A stretch of 64,000 nucleotides of DNA from Marinobacter orientalis (GCF_004792665.1 NZ_SRZX01000001.1:1550001-1614000); one strand, 5' to 3'; counted from the stretch's first letter, positions 35,692 to 44,745 are shown. The notes: generated by a model from the letters alone, not told the origin. Numbers and translations are program-made.

Positions 35692-37305
35692 ATGAATAAG
35701 TACAACAGCCTTAACAAGACAGCCGCCAACCACTCTGCGCTGACACCGTTGAACCTGCTCCAGCGTTCTGCGCAGGTTTTCCCGGACAAAAGCGCGGTCA
35801 TCGACGATGACCGGACACTGTCCTACCGGGAGCTCTATCAGCGTTGTTGCCAGATGGGTGATGCGCTTATGCGCAGGGGTGTCAACGCCGGGGACACGGT
35901 GGCCATCCTCTGTCCGAACAGCCATGAGATGCTGGAATCCCATTATTCCGTGCCCATGGCCGGAGCGGTACTCAACTCGATCAATATCCGCCTTGATGCC
36001 GCATCACTGTCCTTCATTCTGGCCCATGGTGAAGCCCGGGTGCTGTTCTATGATACCCAGTGGGAGAACACGGTCAGAGCTGCCATGGCTGAACTGGAGA
36101 TGCCTCCGCTGCTGGTCGCCATCGAGCGCAAGGCGGGGGCGAGCGAAGGCCTGGCGGACAACGGCTACGAGAGTCTGCTGACCGAAGGGGATGCAGAGGC
36201 TTCCTGGCAACGCCCCGCCGACGAATGGGCCGCCATTTCACTGAATTACACCTCCGGTACCACTGGCAACCCGAAAGGCGTGGTCTACCACCATCGCGGT
36301 GCCTACCTGGCGGCCATGACCAACGCCATGGTCTTCAACATGACCGCCGACACGGTCTACCTGTGGACACTGCCGATGTTCCATTGCAACGGCTGGGCCT
36401 ACACATGGGCGATTACCGCCGTGGGAGGCACCCATGTCTGCCTGCGGGAGGTTGACGCCCTGGAAATATACAGCCGGATCGAGGATTACGGCGTGACCCA
36501 CATGTGCGGTGCGCCGATTGTAATGAACATGCTGCTGCAGGAGCTGGGGCGCGAGGGCCTGACGCTTTCCCGGCGGGCGCACTTCGCACTGGGCGGTGCG
36601 GCGCCCCCCAGCAGCGTGATCCGCAAGGCAGAGGAAATAGGCTTCGAGATTACCCACCTGTATGGCCTGACGGAGACATTCGGACCATCGACATTATGTG
36701 TGCCCCAGCCGGAATGGCAGCAGCTACCGCTGGAAGAACGGGCGGTGAAAATGTCCCGTCAGGGTGTCCCCACTCACGGCCTGGATGAGGTTGTGGTAAT
36801 GGATACGGTCAGCGGCGCCCGGGTACCTGCAGACGGCAACACCCTGGGCGAAATCTGTATCCGCGGCAATACTGTGATGAAGGGCTATCTGAAAAATACG
36901 GACGCCACGGGCAATGCATTCCGGGATGGTTGGTTCCATACCGGTGACCTGGCGGTCATGCATCCGGACCACTATGTCGAAATCAGGGACCGGGCCAAGG
37001 ACGTGATCATATCCGGTGGCGAGAACATCTCCAGCCTGGAGGTGGAAGAGGTTCTATACCGGCACCCGAAAGTCTCTGAAGCTGCGGTGGTGGCAATGGA
37101 GCATGAAAAGTGGGGTGAAGTGCCCTGCGCCTTTGTCAATCCGGTCGACGATGCCGATGAACTCACCGCCGAAGAGATTATCACTTTTTGTCGGGATCAC
37201 ATGGCGCACTTCAAGGTGCCGAAAAAGGTGGTGTTCGGCGAGCTGCCCAAAACCGCCACTGGCAAGATACGCAAAAACATTCTGCGGGACTCTCTATCAC
37301 GATGA
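35692..37305 (+). CDS. Acyl-CoA synthetase (AMP-binding, LvaE/AlkK-like)
   Basis: A 537-residue ANL ligase with [72 protein letters not shown] and the C-terminal PKTATGKIRKNI (catalytic Lys). It closely resembles the ligase at 11833-13461. In this unit it would load a short 4-oxo or 4-hydroxy acid onto CoA as LvaE does. It starts three bases after the DUF6285-like stop. The transporter genes follow after 140 bases. Confidence 0.86.
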   Translation: MNKYNSLNKTAANHSALTPLNLLQRSAQVFPDKSAVIDDDRTLSYRELYQRCCQMGDALMRRGVNAGDTVAILCPNSHEMLESHYSVPMAGAVLNSINIRLDAASLSFILAHGEARVLFYDTQWENTVRAAMAELEMPPLLVAIERKAGASEGLADNGYESLLTEGDAEASWQRPADEWAAISLNYTSGTTGNPKGVVYHHRGAYLAAMTNAMVFNMTADTVYLWTLPMFHCNGWAYTWAITAVGGTHVCLREVDALEIYSRIEDYGVTHMCGAPIVMNMLLQELGREGLTLSRRAHFALGGAAPPSSVIRKAEEIGFEITHLYGLTETFGPSTLCVPQPEWQQLPLEERAVKMSRQGVPTHGLDEVVVMDTVSGARVPADGNTLGEICIRGNTVMKGYLKNTDATGNAFRDGWFHTGDLAVMHPDHYVEIRDRAKDVIISGGENISSLEVEEVLYRHPKVSEAAVVAMEHEKWGEVPCAFVNPVDDADELTAEEIITFCRDHMAHFKVPKKVVFGELPKTATGKIRKNILRDSLSR

Positions 37306-37445
37306 CTGTCCCGATGATTGGGCTGACCATGGTCAGCAGGAGGTCGCGATAACGCCAATAACGCATTCAGAAAAACGACACAGGCTCTGATTCAGCGGGC
37401 CGCAAGTTCCAGTGACAACAAAGACAAGAAAACAGGAGCATTATC

Positions 37446-38669
37446 ATGAAAAAAACGCACATCAAGAACTTCCTGGTTGCGATGACCGCAACCGCGGCGC
37501 TGGGTACCGCCAGTACCGGTTATGCCGAGGATCCGATCCGGATCGGGGGCCTCTACATTCTCTCCGGCAGTGCTGCCACCTACGGTGAGTTTGCCCAGAA
37601 AGGCATCGACCTTGCGGTGGATGAAATCAACGACTCTGGCGGCATTCTGGGCCGCCAGATTGAAATGATCTATGAAGACACTCAGGGTAAGGCCTCGGTT
37701 GCTATCCAGGCAGCCCGGAAACTGGTCTATTCCGAAGGGGCCGATGCCCTGGTAGGGCTGGACAGCTCGGGCGTCGCCCAGGGTATGGTTCCAACCATGC
37801 CGGAGCTGCAGAAGCCGTTGATTATCACCCATGCTGCCACGCCGGATGTCACCGGCAAGCTCTGTAATCCGTTTACCTATCGCATCAGTGTGAACGTGGC
37901 CCAGAACATGAAGGCCGCTGCCATGGTGGCCGCGGAAACCGATGCCACCAACTGGACCACCATCGGCCCGGACTATGCCTTTGGCCATCAGTCCTGGGAG
38001 TTCTTCGGTAACTACCTCAAAGAGATCAATCCCGATGTAAACCTGATGTCGGAGACCAACTTCCCGCGCTTCGGTGCCGAGGATTTCACTCCGTTCATTG
38101 ACCGGGTCATGGACTCTGATGCCGAGGGCGTTCTGATCTCCGTATGGGGTGGTGACCTTGTCAACTTTATCCGCCAGGCCAACAACCGGGGCTTTTTCGA
38201 GCAGGACCTGGAGCTGATGTTTACCGTTGGTGCTGCTACCGAAGTACTGACTGCCCTGGGTGATGAAATGCCGGAAGGTGTGCACCTGTCCACCCGGTAC
38301 TGGTACGAGGCCTACGACAATGACATCAATGACCGCTTTGTGAAGTCTTACATTGATGCCTACGGCAATCCGCCAAGCTATAACGCCGAGGGCGCGTATG
38401 CAGCCATCTACGCTTACAAGCAGGCGATGGAAGCGGCCGGTAACACCGACGGCCCTGCTGTTGCCAAGGCACTCAGCGGCATGAGCATGGAAGCCCCGAA
38501 CGGAACGGTAACGTTCCGCAAAGGCGATAACCAGGCCATGGTCAGCCCGAACTGGGGTATTTCCGGCCCCATGCATGCGGAGCACGGCATCCGCACGCTG
38601 ACCAGCCTGCAGATCTTTGACGGCGAAAAAGTAGCCCGCACCATCGACGAGACCGGTTGCAAGCTCTGA
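37446..38669 (+). CDS. Periplasmic substrate-binding protein of Liv-type ABC transporter, system 2
   Basis: A 407-residue type I binding protein with a Sec signal peptide of about 27 residues (ending GYA-ED). The mature protein begins IRIGGLYILSGSAATYGEFA. The two lobes (EMIYEDTQGKASVAIQAARK; RFGAEDFTPFIDRVMDSDAE) match LivK/urea-amide-type proteins. Given the lva-like genes upstream, the ligand may be a short oxo- or hydroxy-acid rather than an amino acid. AGGAG lies about eight bases before the ATG. A hairpin follows the stop. Confidence 0.87.
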   Translation: MKKTHIKNFLVAMTATAALGTASTGYAEDPIRIGGLYILSGSAATYGEFAQKGIDLAVDEINDSGGILGRQIEMIYEDTQGKASVAIQAARKLVYSEGADALVGLDSSGVAQGMVPTMPELQKPLIITHAATPDVTGKLCNPFTYRISVNVAQNMKAAAMVAAETDATNWTTIGPDYAFGHQSWEFFGNYLKEINPDVNLMSETNFPRFGAEDFTPFIDRVMDSDAEGVLISVWGGDLVNFIRQANNRGFFEQDLELMFTVGAATEVLTALGDEMPEGVHLSTRYWYEAYDNDINDRFVKSYIDAYGNPPSYNAEGAYAAIYAYKQAMEAAGNTDGPAVAKALSGMSMEAPNGTVTFRKGDNQAMVSPNWGISGPMHAEHGIRTLTSLQIFDGEKVARTIDETGCKL

Positions 38670-38690
38670 TCTGACTGTTCTTGTGCTTGC

Positions 38691-38714
38691 CGTGGCGCCC
38701 TCCGGGGCGCCACG
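38691..38714 (+). terminator. Hairpin after the binding-protein gene (attenuator)
   Basis: A perfect 9-bp stem, CGTGGCGCC (38691-38699) with GGCGCCACG (38706-38714), and a six-base loop lie between the binding-protein and permease genes. There is no T tract, so it more likely protects the upstream mRNA or reduces read-through than stops transcription fully. Confidence 0.6.
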
Positions 38715-38743
38715 AATCCGGCCCTAACGTAATGAGGTAATCC

Positions 38744-39613
38744 ATGTCTGGCATCGGAGCGGCGTTGCTGAATAGTCTCGATATCGGACTGCTGCTGTTC
38801 ATCATCGCAGTGGGTCTGAATATCGTGTTCGGTGTGCTGAACATCATCAACTTTGCCCACGGGGCACTTTACATGCTGGGGGCCTATCTGGCCTTCACCC
38901 TGATCAACATAGCGGGGATGCCCTTCTGGGCGGCCCTGCTGCTGGCGCCGATTGGCGTCGCTATCCTGGCAGTGATCATCGACCGGGTCCTGTTGCGCTT
39001 TATCTATTCCCGCGACGTGGCAGACAGCCTGCTACTGACTTTCGCCATCCTGCTGATCATCAACGAGAGTGTGCGGATGATCTGGGGCAGTGGCATCCAC
39101 GTGGTCCAGCCGCCGGATCTGCTTTCAGGTTCGGTGCGCCTGCTGGGCAGTTCCGTTGCCACTTACAGCCTGTTTGTGATTGCTATCGGCCTGCTACTGC
39201 TGGCGGGGCTCTGGTACCTGTTCAATCGCACCCGCATCGGCCGCATAATGCGAGCCGCGGCACTGGACCGGGACATGGCCGAGGCGCTGTGCATCAACAC
39301 CCGCCTGGTGGTGACCGGTGTTTTCGCTTTTGGCGCATGGCTGGCTGCTGTCGGCGGCGTAATGGCAGCGCCGATGCGTGCACTGGATCCCGGTATGGGT
39401 GACAAGATCATTATCGAGTCGTTCATCGTGGTGGTAATCGGGGGGTTGGGCAGCTTTCCGGGTGCCTTGCTCGGTGCCATCATCCTGGGCCTGATTCATG
39501 GCTTCGGCGGCCGTTACCTGCCGGAAGTGAACCTGCTGTTGCCGTTCGTGGGCATGGCGCTGGTTCTGTTGTTCAAACCACACGGCATTATGGGCAAGGG
39601 GGCAACCGCATGA
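38744..39613 (+). CDS. Branched-chain amino-acid-type ABC permease (LivH-like), system 2
   Basis: A 289-residue membrane protein with about eight hydrophobic segments; the LivH hallmark VLNIINFAHGALYMLGAYLAF follows the first, and IESFIVVVIGGLGSFPGALLGA lies near the C-terminus. It forms half of the pore. It overlaps the next gene by four bases (ATGA). GAGGTAATCC precedes the ATG. Confidence 0.9.
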   Translation: MSGIGAALLNSLDIGLLLFIIAVGLNIVFGVLNIINFAHGALYMLGAYLAFTLINIAGMPFWAALLLAPIGVAILAVIIDRVLLRFIYSRDVADSLLLTFAILLIINESVRMIWGSGIHVVQPPDLLSGSVRLLGSSVATYSLFVIAIGLLLLAGLWYLFNRTRIGRIMRAAALDRDMAEALCINTRLVVTGVFAFGAWLAAVGGVMAAPMRALDPGMGDKIIIESFIVVVIGGLGSFPGALLGAIILGLIHGFGGRYLPEVNLLLPFVGMALVLLFKPHGIMGKGATA

Positions 39614-40557
39614 AGAACAAGGTTCTGATGGCCATTCTGGCTGTGGTGATTGCCGGGCTGATTGCGGTGCCCTGGATCGCTTCTTACTTCTATGTCTTTA
39701 TCTTTACTGAAATCCTGGTTCTCGGTCTGTTCGCGGCCAGCTTCAACCTGATTTTCGGCTATACCGGGATGCTGAGCTTCGGGCATGCGGCTTTCTTCGG
39801 TATCGGTTCCTACGCCACCGCCCTGGTGCTGATCCACCTGCAGTGGTCGTTCCTGGCCTGCCTGCTGGTCTCCATGGGGGCGTCGGCACTGCTGGCGCTG
39901 GTGATCGGTTTCCTGAGCGTCCGCCTCAATGAGGTGTACTTTGCCATGCTCACCCTGGCTTTTGGCATGATGGTTTTTGCCATCGCCTACCAGTGGCGCT
40001 CGTTGACCAATGGCAGTGACGGTCTTGCCGGGTTTACCCTGGGCTCCTTCGGGCTCGGTCTTGATCTGACCCTGGGCAATCCGTTGGTCTATTATCATGT
40101 GGTGCTGGGTATCGTGGTCATTGCCTCGATAGTGCTTTACTTGATCTGCCGCAGCTCCTTCGGCATGATTCTCAAGGCCATCCGCCAGAATCCCGAGCGG
40201 GTATCCTTCGCCGGGCTGAATGTACGGACCTACCGTCTTGTGGCCTTCATTATTGCCGGCACCTTCGCGGGCCTGGCCGGTGGTCTGATGGCCCCGTTCC
40301 TGCGGGTGGCGAGCCCGGAGCTCCTGCACTGGTCGATGTCTGCCGAACCGATCCTGATGGCCATCCTCGGTGGTACCGGCTATTTCCTCGGGCCATTCAT
40401 CGGTTCCGCGGCATTCGTATTGCTGGAAACCTGGATCACCACATATACCGAGTCCTGGATGCTGGTTCTGGGCATCATCCTGGCGATGATGGTGATCTTC
40501 TTCCGCAAGGGTCTGCTGGGTACCGCGATTGACTGGTGGATGGAGGTGAAGAAATGA
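39610..40557 (+). CDS. Branched-chain amino-acid-type ABC permease (LivM-like), system 2
   Basis: A 315-residue membrane protein with about nine hydrophobic helices. LivM motifs: FGYTGMLSFGHAAFFGIGSYA, GFLSVRLNEVYFAMLTLAF, IRQNPERVSFAGLNVRTYRL and ILGGTGYFLGPFIGSAAF. It pairs with the LivH-like protein. Both ends overlap neighbours by four bases, giving a tightly coupled permease-ATPase string. Confidence 0.9.
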   Translation: MKNKVLMAILAVVIAGLIAVPWIASYFYVFIFTEILVLGLFAASFNLIFGYTGMLSFGHAAFFGIGSYATALVLIHLQWSFLACLLVSMGASALLALVIGFLSVRLNEVYFAMLTLAFGMMVFAIAYQWRSLTNGSDGLAGFTLGSFGLGLDLTLGNPLVYYHVVLGIVVIASIVLYLICRSSFGMILKAIRQNPERVSFAGLNVRTYRLVAFIIAGTFAGLAGGLMAPFLRVASPELLHWSMSAEPILMAILGGTGYFLGPFIGSAAFVLLETWITTYTESWMLVLGIILAMMVIFFRKGLLGTAIDWWMEVKK

Positions 40558-41336
40558 GTAACCCGGTCCTTACCATAACCAGCCTTACCAAGCGTTTTGG
40601 CGGAGTCACCGCGGTGTCCGATATCAACCTGGAAGTCATGCCCAGGGAAACCATCGCTATTATCGGTCCCAACGGTGCCGGCAAGACAACCTTCTACAAC
40701 ATGGTTTCCGGCCGGATGCTGCCCACCGAGGGCAAGATCATGCTGGACGGCAAGGATATCACCGGCCTGCCGCCCCACAAGATCAGCCGGTTGGGAGTGT
40801 CCCGCTCGTTCCAGCTCAATAACATCTTCCCGGAGATGACGGTACAGGAGAACGTGGAAGTGGTGCTGTCGGCCTACCACGGCCATAGTCGCAAGCTGTT
40901 CAACATTGCCTCCCGTAACACCGGGATCCAGCAGGAGGCGGTCGAGTTCCTGGAGCGCCTGGGCATCGACAGCCTGAAAGAGCAGCGTGCCGAGGTCATC
41001 AGTTACGGTGACAAGCGATTGCTGGAAATTGCCATGGTGCTGGCAACACAACCCAAGCTGGTACTTCTGGACGAACCCACCGCCGGAATGACCCCGGACG
41101 AAACCCGGCGTACCACCCGGCTGATCAAGAAGCTTGCGGACAGCGGTGACTACACGTTCATGATTACCGAGCATGATATGGATGTGGTCTTCAACCTGGC
41201 GGACCGGATTCTGGTCATGCACCGTGGCGAAAAGCTGTTTGCCGGTACCCCCGAGGAGGTGAAGAACCATCCGGAAGTTCGTGTCGCGTACCTGGGTGAG
41301 GAAGACGACGAGGCGGTCGAGGAGGCCAACCCATGA
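40554..41336 (+). CDS. Liv-type ABC transporter ATP-binding protein (LivG-like), system 2
   Basis: A 260-residue ATPase: Walker A GPNGAGKTTF, signature region VISYGDKRLLEIAMVL, Walker B LVLLDEPTAGMTPDE and switch His in ITEHDMDVVF. The signature loop (SYGDK) is degenerate, as is usual in LivG proteins, where SGGQ is replaced. The ATG at 40554 overlaps the LivM stop and has GGAGGTGAAG just upstream; an in-frame ATG at 40536 lies in the permease end. It overlaps the LivF-like gene by four bases. Confidence 0.9.
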   Translation: MSNPVLTITSLTKRFGGVTAVSDINLEVMPRETIAIIGPNGAGKTTFYNMVSGRMLPTEGKIMLDGKDITGLPPHKISRLGVSRSFQLNNIFPEMTVQENVEVVLSAYHGHSRKLFNIASRNTGIQQEAVEFLERLGIDSLKEQRAEVISYGDKRLLEIAMVLATQPKLVLLDEPTAGMTPDETRRTTRLIKKLADSGDYTFMITEHDMDVVFNLADRILVMHRGEKLFAGTPEEVKNHPEVRVAYLGEEDDEAVEEANP

Positions 41337-42037
41337 TTCTTGATGTTCGCAATATCCAGACGTTCTATGGCGAGAGCCAGGCGCTACACGGTGTTACCCT
41401 TCAGCTCGAAGCCGGTGAAACGGTTTGCATCCTCGGTCGTAACGGCGCGGGAAAGAGCACCACTCTGAAAAGTATAATGGGCCTGACGCCTCCGAGGTCC
41501 GGAGAGGTCATTTATGACGGCAAGCCGGTGCAGGGCTGGCCGGCGCACCGGATTGCCCGTGCAGGCATCGGTTATGTACCGGAAGACCGCCGGATCTTTC
41601 CCGGGCTGACCGTGCGGGATAATCTGGATGTGGCCGCCTACCAACGCAAGGGCAGTACCGCCCGCTGGACGGTGGATGGCATCCTCAAGAAATACGAGAT
41701 GCTGGGCGAACGGGCGGGCCAGGACGGTGCCACTCTCTCCGGTGGCCAGCAGCAGATGCTGGCAGTGGCACGCTCACTGATGATTCAGCCGCGGCTGCTG
41801 TTACTGGACGAGCCCAATGAAGGGCTGGCCCCGGTGATCGTGCAGCAGATTGGCGAGCTGATTGATGACCTGAGCCAGACCACAACCATCCTGTTCACCG
41901 ACCAGAGCGTGCGGTTTGCGCTCAAGCATGCCCAGAGGGCGTATATCCTCGAGAAGGGCCAGGTGGTCCACGAGGCAAGCAGTGATGAGTTGCGGACTGA
42001 TCAGGCCACCCAGGACCGGTTTCTCTCGGTCGCATAG
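41333..42037 (+). CDS. Liv-type ABC transporter ATP-binding protein (LivF-like), system 2
   Basis: A 234-residue ATPase with Walker A GRNGAGKSTTL, signature LSGGQQQMLAVARSL, Walker B LLLLDEPNEGLAP and FTDQSVRFAL in place of the usual EQN switch segment (Glu-Gln becomes Asp-Gln). It completes transporter system 2. The start overlaps the LivG-like stop (ATGA). A TetR gene follows after 52 bases that contain a consensus -10 box. Confidence 0.9.
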   Translation: MILDVRNIQTFYGESQALHGVTLQLEAGETVCILGRNGAGKSTTLKSIMGLTPPRSGEVIYDGKPVQGWPAHRIARAGIGYVPEDRRIFPGLTVRDNLDVAAYQRKGSTARWTVDGILKKYEMLGERAGQDGATLSGGQQQMLAVARSLMIQPRLLLLDEPNEGLAPVIVQQIGELIDDLSQTTTILFTDQSVRFALKHAQRAYILEKGQVVHEASSDELRTDQATQDRFLSVA

Positions 42038-42060
42038 TCCGGCGGTGGCATAATCCGGTG

Positions 42061-42066
42061 TATAAT
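42061..42066 (+). promoter_or_regulatory. Consensus -10 element upstream of the TetR gene
   Basis: A perfect TATAAT lies 24 bases before the GTG start of the TetR gene. No good -35 hexamer is present 16-18 bases upstream, so promoter strength may depend on an activator. Confidence 0.4.
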
Positions 42067-42089
42067 CCCCGCCGCAGGAGCAGGCAGTC

Positions 42090-42782
42090 GTGGCAGTTAT
42101 GATCGAGAATTATGAAGCATTTCGTGGTGAGCTCAGCATGTCCAAGGAGGATGTGATCCGTGATGTTTACCGCCAGAACAAAGAACGGATCAGTATCAAG
42201 AAGGAGGCGACGGCGGTAAAAAACCTGACCCGGATCATTGAGTCGACCCTGCGGCTGGCCAATTCCAAAGGTTTCCATGCCATGACGCTCAGGGACCTGT
42301 GCGCGGATTCCGGCATGAGTATGGGGGGGCTGTATGCCTATATCCGCAACAAGGATGACCTGATTCACCTGATCCAGAGCCACGGGTTCATTATCACGCG
42401 GCGGACCTTGCTGCATTACACCACAGAGGTCCGGGATGTGCGTGACCGTCTGTTCGCAGCGATCAAGGCGCACTTGTACCTGAGTGAGCTGATGCGTGCC
42501 TGGTTCTACTTTTCCTACATGGAAGCAAAGAGCCTGCCGGTTGAGGAAAAGCGGGATGCGGTAGCCATTGAGCTGGAAATCGAAGAAATCTTTCTGGGGT
42601 TGATCGAAGATGGTATCGAGGCCGGGGTTTACCGCGCAAGAAATGCCCGTCTTGTTGCCTCGATGATCAAGGCCCTGTTGCAGGACTGGTACCTGAAGCG
42701 CAGGAAATACCGTGACCAGAATGTTGCTGTTGACGACTACGCTGCGTTCGTCAGGGACGTGATTGAAAGCTATCTGCTCTGA
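42090..42782 (+). CDS. TetR-family transcriptional regulator
   Basis: About 230 residues, with the TetR helix-turn-helix LRDLCADSGMSMGGLYAYIRNKDDLIHLI at about residues 66-95, further from the N-terminus than usual because of a 45-residue charged leader. The C-terminal helices would bind the effector, likely an acyl-CoA or acid of the neighbouring pathway. Start choice is uncertain between the GTG at 42090 (AGGAG eleven bases upstream) and the ATG at 42099. It lies between transporter system 2 and the CoA-transferase. The palindrome at 32249-32258 is a candidate target. Confidence 0.82.
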   Translation: MAVMIENYEAFRGELSMSKEDVIRDVYRQNKERISIKKEATAVKNLTRIIESTLRLANSKGFHAMTLRDLCADSGMSMGGLYAYIRNKDDLIHLIQSHGFIITRRTLLHYTTEVRDVRDRLFAAIKAHLYLSELMRAWFYFSYMEAKSLPVEEKRDAVAIELEIEEIFLGLIEDGIEAGVYRARNARLVASMIKALLQDWYLKRRKYRDQNVAVDDYAAFVRDVIESYLL

Positions 42783-42832
42783 GGGTTTTGATACCGGGGC
42801 AGGCGATGGTGATCACACACAAGGAGAATCGG

Positions 42833-44056
42833 ATGTCAGGCTCCCTCTCTCATCTGCGTGTCCTCGATCTGTCGAGAGTCCTCGCCGGCCCCTGGGCCTG
42901 TCAGATTCTCGGTGATCTGGGCGCGGAGGTTATCAAGATCGAGCGTCCGCGAACCGGTGACGACACCCGCTCCTGGGGCCCGCCCTACCTGCAGGGAGCT
43001 GACGGTAGCGCCGAGCTATCCGCCTACTTCCTGGCGGCCAACCGGAACAAGCAGTCCCTGGCGATCGATATCGCCCATCCCGCGGGGCAAGAACTGATCC
43101 GCAAACTCGTGGCCGAATCGGACGTGGTACTGGAAAACTTCAAGGTTGGCGGCCTCAAGCGCTATGGCCTGGATTACGACAGCCTCAAACACATCAATCC
43201 GAAGCTCATCTACTGCTCGATCACCGGCTTCGGCCAGGATGGTCCCTACGCAAACCGCTCGGGCTATGATTTCCTGATCCAGGCCATGGGTGGGCTGATG
43301 AGCATTACCGGGCAGCCAGATGGCGAACCGGGCGCCGGGCCGATGAAGGCCGGGGTGGCCCTTACAGACATCCTCACCGGGTTATATGCCACCATTGGTG
43401 TGCTCGCCGCGCTCAGCCACCGGGACCGGACCGGGGAGGGCCAGTACGTGGAAGCCGCGTTGCTGGATGTCCAGGTGGCGTGCCTGGCCAACCAGGCCAT
43501 GAATTACCTGACCACCGGCAAGGCACCGGCGAGGATGGGCAACGCCCATCCCAACATCGTGCCTTACCAGGATTTCCCTACGGCGGACGGCAATATGGTG
43601 CTGACGGTCGGCAATGATCAGCAGTTTGCCCGGCTGTGTGGCGTGCTCGGGCATGCGGAATGGGCGAGTGACGAGCGCTTTGCGACAAACCGTGCCCGGG
43701 TCGCCAACCGCAGTGAACTGATCCCCAAGCTGCGACAGGCTACGGTGATGCGGTCTACCCGGGATTGGGTAGCCATTCTGGAGGATGCCGGCGTGCCCTG
43801 TGGGCCGGCGAATACACTGGATCAGGTATTTGATGATCCCCAGGTCCTGGCGCGGGGCATGAAACAGTCTGTCGCCCACCCCGACCTGGGAGAGGTGCCA
43901 ACGGTCGGTAATCCGATCAGGCTGAAACTGACCCCGGTCACTTATCGTACGGCACCGCCGCTGCTGGGGGAGCAGTCGCAACAGGTCCTCCAACGCGTGG
44001 CGGGTCTGTCGGCCGGGGAGATCAAGGATCTCAGGAATCGTGGCGTTATCGCGTGA
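42833..44056 (+). CDS. CaiB/BaiF-family CoA-transferase (family III)
   Basis: A 407-residue family III CoA-transferase. N-terminal LRVLDLSRVLAGPWACQILGDLGAEVIKIERP and SGYDFLIQAMGGLMSITG, which carries the catalytic Asp, are diagnostic. It moves CoA between a donor acyl-CoA and a free acid. I use the ATG at 42833 with AAGGAG seven bases upstream; the open frame reaches back to 42788. It follows the TetR gene and may provide an ATP-free way to activate the imported acid. The exact acids are unknown. Confidence 0.87.
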   Translation: MSGSLSHLRVLDLSRVLAGPWACQILGDLGAEVIKIERPRTGDDTRSWGPPYLQGADGSAELSAYFLAANRNKQSLAIDIAHPAGQELIRKLVAESDVVLENFKVGGLKRYGLDYDSLKHINPKLIYCSITGFGQDGPYANRSGYDFLIQAMGGLMSITGQPDGEPGAGPMKAGVALTDILTGLYATIGVLAALSHRDRTGEGQYVEAALLDVQVACLANQAMNYLTTGKAPARMGNAHPNIVPYQDFPTADGNMVLTVGNDQQFARLCGVLGHAEWASDERFATNRARVANRSELIPKLRQATVMRSTRDWVAILEDAGVPCGPANTLDQVFDDPQVLARGMKQSVAHPDLGEVPTVGNPIRLKLTPVTYRTAPPLLGEQSQQVLQRVAGLSAGEIKDLRNRGVIA

Positions 44057-44079
44057 CCGGGCAGGTTAGCGGCGCGGGG

Positions 44080-44745
44080 CTATGACCTGTCGAGAAGAAC
44101 GCGTGCCACCTGCTGTTTCCAGGCCGCGACATCAACCCTGCACTCACTGAGCACCTCCAGATCCCGGTTCTCAAGTAGCCGGTCCAGTGGTGACCTTGCC
44201 GATCGCAGCACCCGGTCCCGCTCAACAAGCAGGGCCGCAATGTGAAAACGGTGCAGTCTTACAAAATGGGTTATCCAGATATTCAGCGGCCAGCTCGGGG
44301 AGGCATGGTCAATCTCGAATTCACCCAAGCGCGGGATTACCTGTTCCGCGGAATGCCAGGTTTCGTCGGTGACCCAGCGATTGGTGGTAAACAGGCCGGT
44401 AGGGTGGCCCCAGGCATTCATGGAAATGGCAACCAGGTGCATAAGCTGGTCTTCCTCATGCTCCCCGTTCCTTACCGTCAGAAAAGTGTGAAAATGTCCG
44501 TGCTCGGGCGTGTCAGGGCGATGGGCGTGATAGTAATACTGGCTCCGGCTATCCGGGTCGAAGACATCACCTTTGGGATAATGCTCCATTTCATAGAAGG
44601 TGCCCTGGCCCTTCAGCACTTCACCCACCAGGTTCAGTCCGCCCTTCCCGAGCACCCGGCAACACTCCTGGATCCGGTTAGCCGAGTCCAGAAGGTCTTC
44701 AAGTTCTTCGCTTGTCAGTGCACTGAGGTCGGGCCGACACTCCAT
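44080..44745 (-). CDS. Conserved hypothetical protein with His-rich motifs
   Basis: A 221-residue protein I do not recognise with certainty; the pattern recalls the DUF6969 family. It has YYYHAHRPD and HGHFHTF about 25 residues apart and SMNAWGHPTGLFTTNRWVTDE, which together look like a metal- or substrate-binding cluster of His residues. No signal peptide or membrane segment. Its ATG overlaps the stop of the NPCAA-repeat lipoprotein gene (TGATG), so it belongs to the sulfur unit. A role linked to sulfur or cofactor chemistry is inference from context. Confidence 0.65.
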   Translation of the reverse strand: MECRPDLSALTSEELEDLLDSANRIQECCRVLGKGGLNLVGEVLKGQGTFYEMEHYPKGDVFDPDSRSQYYYHAHRPDTPEHGHFHTFLTVRNGEHEEDQLMHLVAISMNAWGHPTGLFTTNRWVTDETWHSAEQVIPRLGEFEIDHASPSWPLNIWITHFVRLHRFHIAALLVERDRVLRSARSPLDRLLENRDLEVLSECRVDVAAWKQQVARVLLDRS

